The notes under the pieces are model-generated. The model was not told where the DNA came from. It saw only the letters and a program-made list of their open reading frames with translations, and searched no databases. Shown here one piece after another: positions 1-8,889 of a DNA stretch of 64,000 nt. The stretch comes from Thermoanaerobacterium thermosulfurigenes (GTDB taxonomy: Bacteria > Bacillota > Thermoanaerobacteria > Thermoanaerobacterales > Thermoanaerobacteraceae), in assembly GCF_051201035.1 (NCBI RefSeq), contig NZ_JBPODR010000004.1, positions 56,760-120,759 on the forward strand, written 5' to 3'. A program made the translations under genes and the position numbers. Position 1 is the first letter of the stretch, and every line of letters starts with the position of its first letter.

Positions 1-161
1 TACGCTGCATCGATTATGTGCCTTGGTGTGACAAAATCCGGCTCCCCGATCGTCAGCGATATAGCACCAGACACTTCTTTTGCCATATTAAAAAAATATC
101 TTATTGTAGATATCTCTATAGATTTTGCACGCTTTGAAACTCTATCTTCGAAATCCACCAT
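1..161 (-). CDS. Class I/II pyridoxal-phosphate aminotransferase, N-terminal part (cut by window edge)
   Basis: The minus strand reads MVDFEDRVSKRAKSIEIS, then a segment containing LTIGEPDFVTP. The GEPDF-TP motif is the N-terminal signature of fold-type I aspartate/aromatic aminotransferases, which move amino groups between amino acids and 2-oxo acids in the cytoplasm. Only about 53 residues are present; the PLP lysine lies outside the window, so substrate cannot be judged. A GGGGGAG ribosome site is only one base before the ATG at 161, so the true start may be the next codon, GTG at 158. Downstream lies only a decayed permease remnant. Confidence 0.8.
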   Translation of the reverse strand, partial: MVDFEDRVSKRAKSIEISTIRYFFNMAKEVSGAISLTIGEPDFVTPRHIIDAA

Positions 162-235
162 GCTCCCCCACTTTCTATAAAAACTCTTGATTCAATTATA
201 ATACACAATTTCAACAATTTAAAGCATCATAATCT

Positions 236-345
236 TTATCCTCTCTTTTTTGTAGAAATATCTACCAATACTGCGATGACAAGAACAATAAGTACACTGC
301 AATCCACCAATCGCATAAACGTACCTTTCAAATGGTAAAAAAGCT
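236..345 (-). pseudogene. Remnant of a CUT2 (RbsC/XylH-type) sugar permease gene
   Basis: On the minus strand one frame reads PFERYVYAIGG, which matches the GRxxYAxGG loop of CUT2 permeases (the intact permease next door has GRHIYAVGGN). A second frame directly after it reads VLIVLVIAVLVDIS, then TKKRG and stop, resembling the permease C-terminus (LVLAVVFDILTRR next door). The two pieces are in the right order, but about 100 residues between them are missing and the frame changes. This is a deleted, frameshifted leftover. The rest of the gap up to 555 shows no convincing gene; a 63-codon plus-strand ORF there is lysine- and isoleucine-rich with no recognisable domain. Confidence 0.5.
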
Positions 346-555
346 TCAATACAAACTATCAATACTAAAAAAGTACGAAATTAAGAGTAAAGAGATAAAA
401 AGCATAGACATACGCAATATAAGAAAAGGCTACTGGAGAATATCCAATAGCCAAATACTCAATACGACCCTTATAAAAAAACACTTTGATGACGCTGACA
501 AAATAATTTTATTCAGCTCCTGATCAATTGAATGCGCTTTTATAGGCACCTTTAA

Positions 556-1728
556 TCAGCCAACAGCTTGAGAACGACGTGTAAGGATGTCAAATACAAC
601 AGCTAAAACAAGTATTATACCTTGTATTACGTATTGAATAGAACTTCCAAGTCCCATTAAATCCATGCCATTGGTTAATGATGCCATAACCAAGGCACCT
701 ATTAATGAGCCTGTAACTTTACCAACACCGCCGTTTGCAGAACATCCACCGATAAATGCACCGGCAATTGCCAGGAGCTCAAAACCTGTACCTGCTGTTG
801 GTGAAGCACTTTGCATTCTTGATGCAAAAAGTATTCCTGAAAGTGCAGTCAAAGTTTCCATAATAACAAATGTGTAAATTAAAACATTTGCCACATTGAT
901 ACCTGAAAGTTCAGCTGCTTCAGGATTACCACCAACAGCATAAATATGACGTCCAAATGTTGTTTTGTTTAATATCACCGTAAATATTGAAACAACTACA
1001 AAGACAATAACAAATGTCCAAGAAATACCATTATTCATTGCTAAAATAAGCATTAATGCTGCAATCAATGCAACAACAAAAGCGATTTTAGCTATAAAAA
1101 AAGGCATAGGTAAAACTTCAAAATTGTATTTTTTCTTTGTGTTACGAGCCTTAACTTGAAAGTAAATAAACAATACTATACCAATTAAACCAATTACAAG
1201 AGTTGATACTGTAAACTCACCGATTTTTCCAAAACTTGGTATAAACCCATTGCCTATTTCATTAAAGAATTTATCAGTAATGTTAATTGTACCGCCTGCC
1301 TGAGTAGCAAGTAACAATAATCCATGGGAAGATATCATACCTGCCAAAGTTACGACAAATGCAGGTATACCAACCTTTGCAATCAGTGTACCAAAGAACA
1401 AACCAATAACTGCACCTAAAGCCAGTACAATAAGGATTGCAAGAATAGCTGGAACATGATAATTCATCATTAATATTGCAGCTATAGCTCCTAAAAAACC
1501 TGAAAGGAAACCGACTGACAAGTCAATTTGCCGAACAATAATTACAAGCGTCATACCAGTAGCTAACACTGCTATATAACCCGTTTGATTTATTAAACTT
1601 GATATATTATATGGAGAAATAAACGTACCTTTAGTTAAAATAGTAAATAAAACGAAAATTACAGCTAATGCAATAAACATACCATAATCACGTATGTTTT
1701 TTCTAAGAATTACACCTAGTCCTTTCAT
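556..1728 (-). CDS. mmsB: Multiple-monosaccharide/xylose ABC transporter permease (XylH/GguB-type)
   Basis: This 390-residue integral membrane protein has about ten hydrophobic segments and belongs to the BPD_transp_2 (CUT2) family. It forms the channel that takes xylose or related monosaccharides across the cytoplasmic membrane. The CUT2 loop GRHIYAVGGNPEAAELSGI is present, and the length fits XylH/GguB better than the shorter RbsC. I start at ATG 1728, which follows a strong GAGGAGGG site; a longer reading frame would run into the ATPase gene. It is the last gene of the binding protein-ATPase-permease operon. XylH and GguB are hard to separate from sequence alone. Confidence 0.88.
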   Translation of the reverse strand: MKGLGVILRKNIRDYGMFIALAVIFVLFTILTKGTFISPYNISSLINQTGYIAVLATGMTLVIIVRQIDLSVGFLSGFLGAIAAILMMNYHVPAILAILIVLALGAVIGLFFGTLIAKVGIPAFVVTLAGMISSHGLLLLATQAGGTINITDKFFNEIGNGFIPSFGKIGEFTVSTLVIGLIGIVLFIYFQVKARNTKKKYNFEVLPMPFFIAKIAFVVALIAALMLILAMNNGISWTFVIVFVVVSIFTVILNKTTFGRHIYAVGGNPEAAELSGINVANVLIYTFVIMETLTALSGILFASRMQSASPTAGTGFELLAIAGAFIGGCSANGGVGKVTGSLIGALVMASLTNGMDLMGLGSSIQYVIQGIILVLAVVFDILTRRSQAVG

Positions 1729-1747
1729 AATATCCCTCCTCAAAATA

Positions 1748-3274
1748 TCAGGCCGTAGCCATTTCCATAATTTTCTCCTCTGTTGCATCCTTAGCATCTA
1801 TAACACCGGTCATAGTACCATTAGACATAACATATATCCTATCGCTCATACCTAATATTTCAGGTAACTCAGAGGAAATCATTATGATGCTCATACCCCT
1901 CTTAACAAGTTCATTCATAATTGTATATATTTCAAACTTGGCTCCAACATCAATTCCTCGCGTTGGCTCATCCAATATCAACAAGTCTGGCAAAGTAAAA
2001 AGTCCTTTAGCTACTGAAACCTTTTGCTGATTACCACCAGACAAAGTCCCAACAATTTGCTCGATAGAAGGTGCTTTAATATTTAACTCATTAAAGAATT
2101 TATTTGCAGCATTTACTTCTTTATGTTGGTCAATAAAAAGCCCACTCAATAACTGCTTGAGATTGGAAAGGGTTATATTAAATTTTATATCTTGAATCAA
2201 TACAAGGCCATTCCCTTTTCTATCTTCTGTAACATATACAATTTTCTCTTTAATAGCTTTCTCTGGAGAACTTAAATGCTTTTTGACTCCATTAATATAT
2301 AATTCACCTTTTATATTATAATGCTTTGTATTGCCAAAAATACTTAGAGCCATTTCAGTACGCCCTGCACCCATAAGTCCTGCAATTCCAACAATTTCAC
2401 CCTTATGGACTTTAAAATTAATATTATGAAGAATTTCACGCCCTTTGCTTGGATCATAAGCTGTCCAATTTTTCAATTCAAAACATACATCTCCATGTTT
2501 AACGTCTTCCCTCTTTGGATAAATATCTTCTATCTCTCTACCGACCATATACTTAATTATTTCTTTTTCCTCAACTTTGCGTTTAGTGGCATCAATCGAC
2601 GTAATTGTCTTTCCATCTCTTAAAACCGTGATTGTGTCAGCAATAGAAATAACTTCTTTTAATTTATGTGAGATCATTATACATGTTATGCCTTGTTGCT
2701 TTAATTCTCTTAAAATTTGTAGCAAATTATCACAATCTACTTCACTAAGCGCTGCTGTCGGCTCATCTAAAATCAAGAGTTTAACATCTTTGCTTAAGGC
2801 TTTGCCTATTTCAACAAGCTGTTGAACTCCAACACCGACATCCTTAATTTTAGTTTCAGGATTAATATTTACGCGAATTCTTTTAAGCACTTCTTTTGCT
2901 TTAATAATCGTTTCATTCCAATCTATAAACGAACCTTTTTTGATTTCGTGTCCCAAAAATATGTTTTCATAAATTGTGAGTTCCGGTATTAAAGCAAGCT
3001 CCTGATGTATTATGGCAATTCCTGCTTTTTCACTATCTTCAATACTTCTAAAATGTTGTTCAGTAGAATTTAAAATAATTCTTCCGGTAAATGTACCTGA
3101 TGGGTAAACACCAGATAGAATCTTCATCAACGTTGATTTTCCTGCACCATTTTCACCCACCAAGCAATGAATTTCTCCTCGTTTAACCTTGAAGTTTACA
3201 CCATCCAGTGCTTTAACACCAGGGAATGTTTTCCCGATATTATCCATTTCAAGAATATATTCAGCATCTTTCAA
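1748..3274 (-). CDS. mmsA: Multiple-monosaccharide/xylose ABC transporter ATP-binding protein (XylG/GguA-type)
   Basis: This 508-residue protein has two fused ATPase domains, as in all CUT2 sugar importers. The first Walker A is GENGAGKST near residue 40. The second half has a degenerate Walker A (GLMGAGRTE) and an intact signature LSGGNQQKV with LILDEPTRGID. The stretch GVYPSGTFTG after Walker A is typical of XylG/GguA rather than RbsA or MglA. It energises uptake with the permease just downstream. The start is TTG after AGGAGGTG. A 96-base gap with a hairpin separates it from the binding-protein gene, which would let the binding protein be made in excess. Confidence 0.9.
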   Translation of the reverse strand: MKDAEYILEMDNIGKTFPGVKALDGVNFKVKRGEIHCLVGENGAGKSTLMKILSGVYPSGTFTGRIILNSTEQHFRSIEDSEKAGIAIIHQELALIPELTIYENIFLGHEIKKGSFIDWNETIIKAKEVLKRIRVNINPETKIKDVGVGVQQLVEIGKALSKDVKLLILDEPTAALSEVDCDNLLQILRELKQQGITCIMISHKLKEVISIADTITVLRDGKTITSIDATKRKVEEKEIIKYMVGREIEDIYPKREDVKHGDVCFELKNWTAYDPSKGREILHNINFKVHKGEIVGIAGLMGAGRTEMALSIFGNTKHYNIKGELYINGVKKHLSSPEKAIKEKIVYVTEDRKGNGLVLIQDIKFNITLSNLKQLLSGLFIDQHKEVNAANKFFNELNIKAPSIEQIVGTLSGGNQQKVSVAKGLFTLPDLLILDEPTRGIDVGAKFEIYTIMNELVKRGMSIIMISSELPEILGMSDRIYVMSNGTMTGVIDAKDATEEKIMEMATA

Positions 3275-3300
3275 GAGTTTGCACCTCCTAAATTAAAGTC

Positions 3301-3336
3301 GAAGGGCATGATAAGCAAGCGTTTATCCTACCCTTC
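3301..3336 (-). terminator. Intercistronic hairpin between binding protein and ATPase genes
   Basis: GAAGGG pairs with CCCTTC, and inside it GATAA pairs with TTATC, with a symmetric 3x3 internal loop. There is no U-run on either side, so it is more likely an mRNA-protecting or attenuating hairpin than a full terminator. Hairpins also follow the other two binding-protein genes in this window. Confidence 0.5.
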
Positions 3337-3370
3337 CAACTTGTATAACGTAATAATAAACAGTCTATTA

Positions 3371-4546
3371 TTATTGTATTGGAACAACTTTACCGTTGTC
3401 TATTTTATACAATCCTGAAGAATTAATAATACTTTCAGCATTATCCTTTGTAACGATAGTCAAAGGAGCTTTCGTTGCAGGAACGTCTTTACTACCATTA
3501 TTGTAGGTTGTTACGATACATGATGGCTTTTCATTATTGTTAATAGAATCAACTATATCTTTAACGTCAGCAACAAGTTTTGCATCTGATTTCCAAACTG
3601 TCATGCTCTGCTTACCATCTAAGATGTACTGCAATGAAGCCTGTGTAAAGTCCTGACCTGTTGAGTAAATCTGAGTAACATCTTTGTCTGCTCTGAATGT
3701 ATCTGTTATAGCACGTGATGTATCATCATTTGGAGCAAGAACATAAACAACACCCTTCTGATCTGCTTTTGCTTTTGCCAAGTTAGCTTGTGCTAATGTC
3801 TTAGCAGTTGCTGGATCCCAGTTTGTTGTAATCTGACCTATAATTTGAGCTAATTGACTGTGATTAAGTGTTGCTGTGTTTTTCAGTGAATCAGCAATAC
3901 TTGAATTTTCTATTACGAATGTACCATCAGCAATCTTTGGTTGAAGAACACTCCATGCACCCTGGAAGAATAAGAATGCATTGTTATCTGAAGGAGCACC
4001 TGCATATAAATACAAGTGATTGCCTGTACCCTTAGCATTATCAACCAAATATTGGGCTTGAGCTGCACCAACAGCTACACTGTCAAATGTTACATAGTAG
4101 TCAACATTTGGTGTATTCATTATAAGTCTGTCATAAGAAATAACTTTAACACCTTTATCATGAGCCTCGTTTACTTCAGCCGCTGCTGCAGTTGCATCCT
4201 GTGGGCATATAACAATCGTCTTTGCGCCCTTAGATATAAGACTTTCAACGTTTGTTTTTTCAGTAGCGGTATCTCCATTACTATAAAGAATTGTCGCACC
4301 TGGCAATGCTTGTTCAAATTGTTTCTGTGCCATTGGCCATCTTGATTCAGCTTTTGTTGGTAGCACTATACCAACATTTGAATACTTACCTGCAGCATTT
4401 GAGCTTGTATTGCTTGAACTTGTATTACTTGAACTTGTATTGCTTGAGCCTGTGCTGCTTGAGCTTGTACTATTCCCACAACCTGCAAATGCGAAAGTTG
4501 CAAAAACCATCAAAGCAACTACAAGCCATAACCTAAATGTTTTCAT
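3371..4546 (-). CDS. chvE: Sugar-binding lipoprotein of the ChvE/XylF type
   Basis: This is a 391-residue exported lipoprotein with a signal peptide and lipobox FAGC, then a Ser/Thr/Asn-rich linker to about residue 52. A Peripla_BP_4 fold follows. It captures monosaccharides outside the membrane for the downstream ATPase and permease. Motifs typical of ChvE are visible: ISYDRLI, YYVTFDS-VG, SDNNAFLFF-GAWSVLQP and NWDPATAK. XylF is the other candidate, and xylose is a likely ligand. The ribosome site is AAAGGGGATAG. It is the first gene of the transporter operon and lies directly after a two-component sensory operon that probably controls it. Confidence 0.87.
   Translation of the reverse strand: MKTFRLWLVVALMVFATFAFAGCGNSTSSSSTGSSNTSSSNTSSSNTSSNAAGKYSNVGIVLPTKAESRWPMAQKQFEQALPGATILYSNGDTATEKTNVESLISKGAKTIVICPQDATAAAAEVNEAHDKGVKVISYDRLIMNTPNVDYYVTFDSVAVGAAQAQYLVDNAKGTGNHLYLYAGAPSDNNAFLFFQGAWSVLQPKIADGTFVIENSSIADSLKNTATLNHSQLAQIIGQITTNWDPATAKTLAQANLAKAKADQKGVVYVLAPNDDTSRAITDTFRADKDVTQIYSTGQDFTQASLQYILDGKQSMTVWKSDAKLVADVKDIVDSINNNEKPSCIVTTYNNGSKDVPATKAPLTIVTKDNAESIINSSGLYKIDNGKVVPIQ
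4401..4475. repeat. Imperfect 15-bp tandem repeat in the lipoprotein linker
   Basis: Five imperfect copies of a 15-base unit (gaacttgtattgctt-like on the plus strand) lie head to tail. They encode the SSNTS repeats of the linker after the lipid-modified cysteine. The repeat keeps frame, so copy number could vary without breaking the gene. Confidence 0.75.
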
Positions 4547-4689
4547 AAATACTATCCCCTTTCTGTTTTTTGTATTTTCGCTATATATATTCTACAAACA
4601 TCTTTATTTCGCCTCTAAAACATTTTTTGTTTTTATTCATTTTTTTGCTTTAAATAATTTTATTTAAAATTTTATCTGGATTATTTTAT

Positions 4690-4716
4690 GACAAAAAAAT
4701 AAAGGCTTTAAGCCTT
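4690..4716 (-). terminator. Rho-independent terminator of the sensory operon
   Basis: On the minus strand AAGGC-TTAAA-GCCTT is followed by TATTTTTTT, eight bases after the stop codon of the XylF-like sensor gene. It separates the sensor operon from the transporter operon. Confidence 0.8.
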
Positions 4717-4723
4717 AAAAAAA

Positions 4724-5791
4724 TCAATTGGTATATCTGTAAACATCGTCGCGGCTATGGAAGCCATCTTTAATCACAGTATCGTCTATGTTAGTCTTAT
4801 CAACCGCTATTGGCTCCAGCTTGTAATATGGAACATTGTACTTCCCATCGTAAATCGTATTGCCTACGTTTAATTTCTCCCCTTTTGCCAATTTCACTGC
4901 CAACTTCGCCGCATCTCCAGCAAGTTTATCAATTGGCTTGTATATAGTCATAAGCTGAGTACCCTCTATTATTCTCTGACATGCGGCAAGGTCAGCATCT
5001 TGCGCCACAACAGCCACCTTGCCTGCCAACCTGTGTTCTGACAATGCTTCAATTATGCCATTTGCCAATCCGTCGTCACCAGCAATTATTGCATCTATCT
5101 TATAATTTTCCTGTATATATTTTTCAGTAGATTGAAATGCGTATTCTGACATCCAGTTTGGACACCATTCCTCCCCTAATATGTGTATGTCTCCGCTTTT
5201 AACCTTTGGAAGCAATACGCTGTCATACCCTTCTTTAAGCATCTTTGTGTTGTTGTCATTTGTAGCACCATTTATTATGAGATAATTGCCTTTTGGATAC
5301 CTTTTAATCAGGTATTCTGCCATTAGCTTTCCGACCTTTACATTATCAAATGAAATATATAAATCTACATTTGAATTTAAGACAAGCCTATCGTAGGAAA
5401 TAACCTTGACACCTGCCTTTTTAGCCATCTCCACCGCTGCAGAAGCTTTCTTAAGATCGTTTGGAACAATAACAAGTACATCAATCTTCTTGTCCAGCAA
5501 ATATCTCACTTGCTTTATCTGATCCTCGTCATCATTGTTTGCATTTTGCACAAAAACTTCTGCTCCCAACTCTTTCGCTTTTGCCATGAATATATCCCGA
5601 TCCTTTACCCATCTTTCTTCTTTTAAAGTGCCAAGAGAAAATCCTATCTTTATCACATTTTTATCACTTGTATCGTCGACATATTTGTTAGTTTCATAAT
5701 ATTTGTATATCCTGTTTCCTAATAACACCAGAAGAACTATCAATATCAACGTAAGCAGCACTAATATCACATCTCTTAGTTTAACTTTCAA
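4724..5791 (-). CDS. Membrane-anchored XylF-like sugar-binding sensor protein (XylFII type)
   Basis: This protein of about 355 residues has one N-terminal membrane helix (VILVLLTLILIVLLVLLG), no lipobox, and then a periplasmic-binding-protein domain. The domain keeps XylF/ChvE motifs (ISYDRLVLN, LYISFDN-KVG, NDNN). Anchored XylF-like proteins encoded with LytS/YesN kinases are known in clostridia (XylFII-LytS/YesN) to hand the xylose signal to the kinase; the same role here is inferred from position and fold. The reading frame extends to GTG 5800, but that codon lies inside the GGAGGTG site. TTG at 5791, six bases after it, is the better start. The gene overlaps the response regulator by 11 bases. 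Confidence 0.82.
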   Translation of the reverse strand: MKVKLRDVILVLLTLILIVLLVLLGNRIYKYYETNKYVDDTSDKNVIKIGFSLGTLKEERWVKDRDIFMAKAKELGAEVFVQNANNDDEDQIKQVRYLLDKKIDVLVIVPNDLKKASAAVEMAKKAGVKVISYDRLVLNSNVDLYISFDNVKVGKLMAEYLIKRYPKGNYLIINGATNDNNTKMLKEGYDSVLLPKVKSGDIHILGEEWCPNWMSEYAFQSTEKYIQENYKIDAIIAGDDGLANGIIEALSEHRLAGKVAVVAQDADLAACQRIIEGTQLMTIYKPIDKLAGDAAKLAVKLAKGEKLNVGNTIYDGKYNVPYYKLEPIAVDKTNIDDTVIKDGFHSRDDVYRYTN

Positions 5792-7376
5792 ACGCAACAC
5801 CTCCTTTTGATACTCTATTTTTGTAATCTGTAGGAGTCATGCCTGTCTCCTTTCTAAATATCCTGCTAAAATAGTTAGGATCATTGTATCCTACCTTAAA
5901 GCAAACCTCCTTTACACTTGTGGTTTCGTCCTGCAAAAACTCTTTCGCCTTTTCTATTCTTACTCGAGTGATGTAATCAACAAAATTGCAATTTGTCTCT
6001 TCTTTAAACATCTTGCTGAAATAGTGATAGCTTATGCTTAGCATCTGGGCCACATCGTAAAGTTTTATATCTTTATGGTAATTTTCATTTATATAATCAA
6101 TAGCCTTTGCAATAAGTCCTGTGTAGTATTTCTCCCTATTTTTGTGCAATTTCGTTATAACGTTTGATACAAATTTTGAAAACATGCCTTTTAGGCTATC
6201 TATTTCGTCGGCCTTTAAAATATCAATAATCAAATTTTCTTCTAATACTGACGTAACATCACAGTACGTGTTGATTTTAGTCATAACTTCAATAAGAAGG
6301 CTAAATACCTTCGATTTAATCATTTCTATACTATCTTCATAATTATGTTGCAATTTTTTAAAAATACTGTTGACATTAATTAAAGCTCCGTCAATGCTAT
6401 TGGATATGATATTTTCTACAAGCTCAGCCGTATCATAATTTAAATCAAGTTCTTTTGTTTCAGATAACTTAATGTCATCAAAATGTGTTATAGCGTCAGA
6501 ACCTGTCTTTATGGCAAATAAAGCTTCATCATATGACTTCGAAAAATAAGCTGTCTCATACGGTCTGCCTATGCCTATTCTGACTCCTATCTCGATGTTT
6601 CTCATCTCTTTTAAAATCATTTCGCAAAAGCTAATTGAATCATTTTTAATTATATATAGATCATCATAAGCTACTGTAGGAACATAGACTATTATCCTGT
6701 CAAGCAAAATAGTTGCAAGGCAATCTCTTAAACTTTTTATATATTCTTTAAGGTGCATCAGCTTTTCGTGCACTTTAACATTTCCCATAAAGATATCCGA
6801 ATCTGTACTGTCTTTATCAATCAAAACGACCACGGCAAAACCCATATCCAATTTAATATTAAATATATTTCCATAAAAATCAATATCTTCCTGTTTAAAA
6901 TTAGACGATGATAAGGAATATATCATTTCATTTTCAATATATGGCAGTATCGCTGTCATTTTTTCCTTCATTTCTAATTCTTTTGCCATATCTTCGCGCT
7001 TTTTTTCTACCAATCTTTTGACTTTTTTGACTGTATCTATGACCTTGTTTTTATTTAGCGGTTTTAAAAGGTAGTCTACTACATCCAGGTTTATTGCCTC
7101 TTTTGCATAGTTGAAATAATCATAAGCTGTGATTATGACAAACTCTATATCATTGTGGCTTTCCTTAATTCTCTTAATTGCCTCTATGCCATCTATGCCA
7201 GGCATTCTTATGTCCATGAATACAACATCAGGTTTTAACATATTAGCTTTTTCTATGGCTTCTCTTCCCGATTTTGCAAAATCTACAACTTCCACATCAT
7301 CACAGTTATTATCAATGACAAATTTTACAGAATCCACCACTATCTGCTCGTCATCTGCTATAAGTATTTTTATCAT
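5781..7376 (-). CDS. yesN: YesN-type response regulator with AraC DNA-binding domain
   Basis: This 531-residue cytoplasmic regulator has a receiver domain at residues 1-120, with acidic D8/D9, phospho-acceptor D55 in FMDIRMPG and K106 in LLKPL. A long middle region follows. Two AraC helix-turn-helix motifs lie at the C-terminus (LYDVAQMLSISYHYFSKMF and VKEVCFKVGYNDPNYFSRIF). It should be phosphorylated by the kinase encoded upstream, with which it shares a four-base ATGA overlap. The adjacent ChvE/XylF-type transporter is the natural target; that is inference. Confidence 0.92.
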   Translation of the reverse strand: MIKILIADDEQIVVDSVKFVIDNNCDDVEVVDFAKSGREAIEKANMLKPDVVFMDIRMPGIDGIEAIKRIKESHNDIEFVIITAYDYFNYAKEAINLDVVDYLLKPLNKNKVIDTVKKVKRLVEKKREDMAKELEMKEKMTAILPYIENEMIYSLSSSNFKQEDIDFYGNIFNIKLDMGFAVVVLIDKDSTDSDIFMGNVKVHEKLMHLKEYIKSLRDCLATILLDRIIVYVPTVAYDDLYIIKNDSISFCEMILKEMRNIEIGVRIGIGRPYETAYFSKSYDEALFAIKTGSDAITHFDDIKLSETKELDLNYDTAELVENIISNSIDGALINVNSIFKKLQHNYEDSIEMIKSKVFSLLIEVMTKINTYCDVTSVLEENLIIDILKADEIDSLKGMFSKFVSNVITKLHKNREKYYTGLIAKAIDYINENYHKDIKLYDVAQMLSISYHYFSKMFKEETNCNFVDYITRVRIEKAKEFLQDETTSVKEVCFKVGYNDPNYFSRIFRKETGMTPTDYKNRVSKGGVAFES

Positions 7377-8881
7377 GCTGCACTACCCCTTCCATCAGGA
7401 ATCTTTAAAGTCACCCTTGTTCCATATCCTATGCGGCTTTCTATCTCTATGACATCACTTATATTGGGCTTATTGTAGTATAGCCTTAAGCGGTTTATCA
7501 CATTGTGCATTCCAATGCCTGTGACATGCTTATTCTCATCGTTGTCAGGATCATCCGCAGCCAAAATCTTATCAATACTTTCCTTAGACATTCCCATACC
7601 GTTGTCTATGACATCAATATGAATACTATCTCCTACTCTTTTAATCTCTATCTTTATATGGCCATCTCCCTCCATGTCTTCTATACCATGAATGAATGCA
7701 TTTTCAACAACAGGCTGAACAATTGTACAAGGCACTTTTACATCTAAAAGTTTCTCATCTATGTCCGCCTGAAATTCCACCTTATCGCCAAATCTTGTCT
7801 TTAGAATGTACATGTAATTAAACACATTGTCTATTTCTTCTTTCAGCGTAACTGGTTTATCAAGTTTTCTGAGATTGTACCTGAAAAGATCCGCCACCTT
7901 TTCTATAAATTCAGATGATTTTTCTGCGCCTTCCATCATAGCAATTTGTGATGCTGCGTTTAAAGTATTAAATAAAAAATGTGGATTTATCTGGGACTGA
8001 AGTGCCTTTAATTCCGATTCTCTCAAGATATTTTTCATCTTAAGGTTCTGCATCTCTTGTTCTTTAAGACGCTTTTCTACTTTAGCCTGCATTTTTATCT
8101 CATCTATATAATTTTTAATGTTAGTAACCATATTGTTAAAAGCATCAGCCAAGATATTAACTTCATCATCTGTCTTTATTTTAATTGGATCTATGTCAAA
8201 ATCCCCTTTTGAAATCCTCAATGCTGTGTCAGATAACTCTGAAATCGGCTTTGTTATCCTATAAGTGTATATAATTCCCAACACGATATTTAAAACCACA
8301 GATATAGCTATCAGAAAAATATTTAAAAAGCTTATAAAAACCATATTCTTAGATATTTTGTTGTATTTTATTGTACCTTCCTGAAGTTTATTGTACATTA
8401 AATTATTGATGTACAATTTTATATAATCATTTATTTTATTAGCTCTTGTGAAATACTCTATATATTCGCTGCTTATTCTGCCTCTCTTGGCATTTACAGC
8501 TTTATCTGTCTCAGATAGAAGGCTTATTATCATATTGCCAATGTCCTTTTGCATGAGGCTGTCATTATCATATGCTGATATGCTCATCATGTCTTCAGCA
8601 CTATTGTTTAGCTTGTTGCTAATGGTATAATAATTTAGAAGCGAATCGGAAGATTTTGTGGAAAGATAGTTCTCAACTTCTGTCTCCAGAGAATTTATGT
8701 CGTTATTTAGACTGTTTAAGTACACATAATCAGTAAAAATAGACTTTAACCTGTCTATTACAATTTTCGCATTATAATAAGAGTATATGCTTGTAATCCC
8801 CATAATAAGTATAGTTATCAAAAGATGTGCAAATATTTTTCTTCTTATTCCTTTAAACTGAAATAAACTCTTATTCACCAT
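7373..8881 (-). CDS. Sensor histidine kinase, YesM/LytS class (HAMP, His_kinase, HATPase)
   Basis: This is a 502-residue membrane kinase. A first membrane helix at about 13-35 is followed by an extracellular helical region of about 140 residues and a second helix at about 181-205. Next come a HAMP domain and a His_kinase domain with H301 in SQINPHFLFNTLN, then an HATPase domain (DNGMGM, GIGMHNVINRL). The absence of a recognisable sensor fold outside the membrane fits a kinase that reads sugar through partner binding proteins. Such partners are encoded on both sides, at 8890-9897 and 4724-5791. The start ATG follows AGTAGGTG. Confidence 0.92.
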   Translation of the reverse strand: MVNKSLFQFKGIRRKIFAHLLITILIMGITSIYSYYNAKIVIDRLKSIFTDYVYLNSLNNDINSLETEVENYLSTKSSDSLLNYYTISNKLNNSAEDMMSISAYDNDSLMQKDIGNMIISLLSETDKAVNAKRGRISSEYIEYFTRANKINDYIKLYINNLMYNKLQEGTIKYNKISKNMVFISFLNIFLIAISVVLNIVLGIIYTYRITKPISELSDTALRISKGDFDIDPIKIKTDDEVNILADAFNNMVTNIKNYIDEIKMQAKVEKRLKEQEMQNLKMKNILRESELKALQSQINPHFLFNTLNAASQIAMMEGAEKSSEFIEKVADLFRYNLRKLDKPVTLKEEIDNVFNYMYILKTRFGDKVEFQADIDEKLLDVKVPCTIVQPVVENAFIHGIEDMEGDGHIKIEIKRVGDSIHIDVIDNGMGMSKESIDKILAADDPDNDENKHVTGIGMHNVINRLRLYYNKPNISDVIEIESRIGYGTRVTLKIPDGRGSAA

Positions 8882-8889
8882 AACACCTA

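Noticed and set aside
332..523. 63-codon plus-strand ORF
   Set aside because: No ribosome site or domain, lysine- and isoleucine-biased composition, and it overlaps a permease remnant on the other strand.
4401..4475. Possible CRISPR array
   Set aside because: Repeats are contiguous 15-mers without spacers and lie in a coding frame.
4291..4667. Leu-rich plus-strand ORFs opposite the chvE linker
   Set aside because: The LELVLLE repeats are the complement of the 15-bp linker repeat, not a leucine-rich protein.
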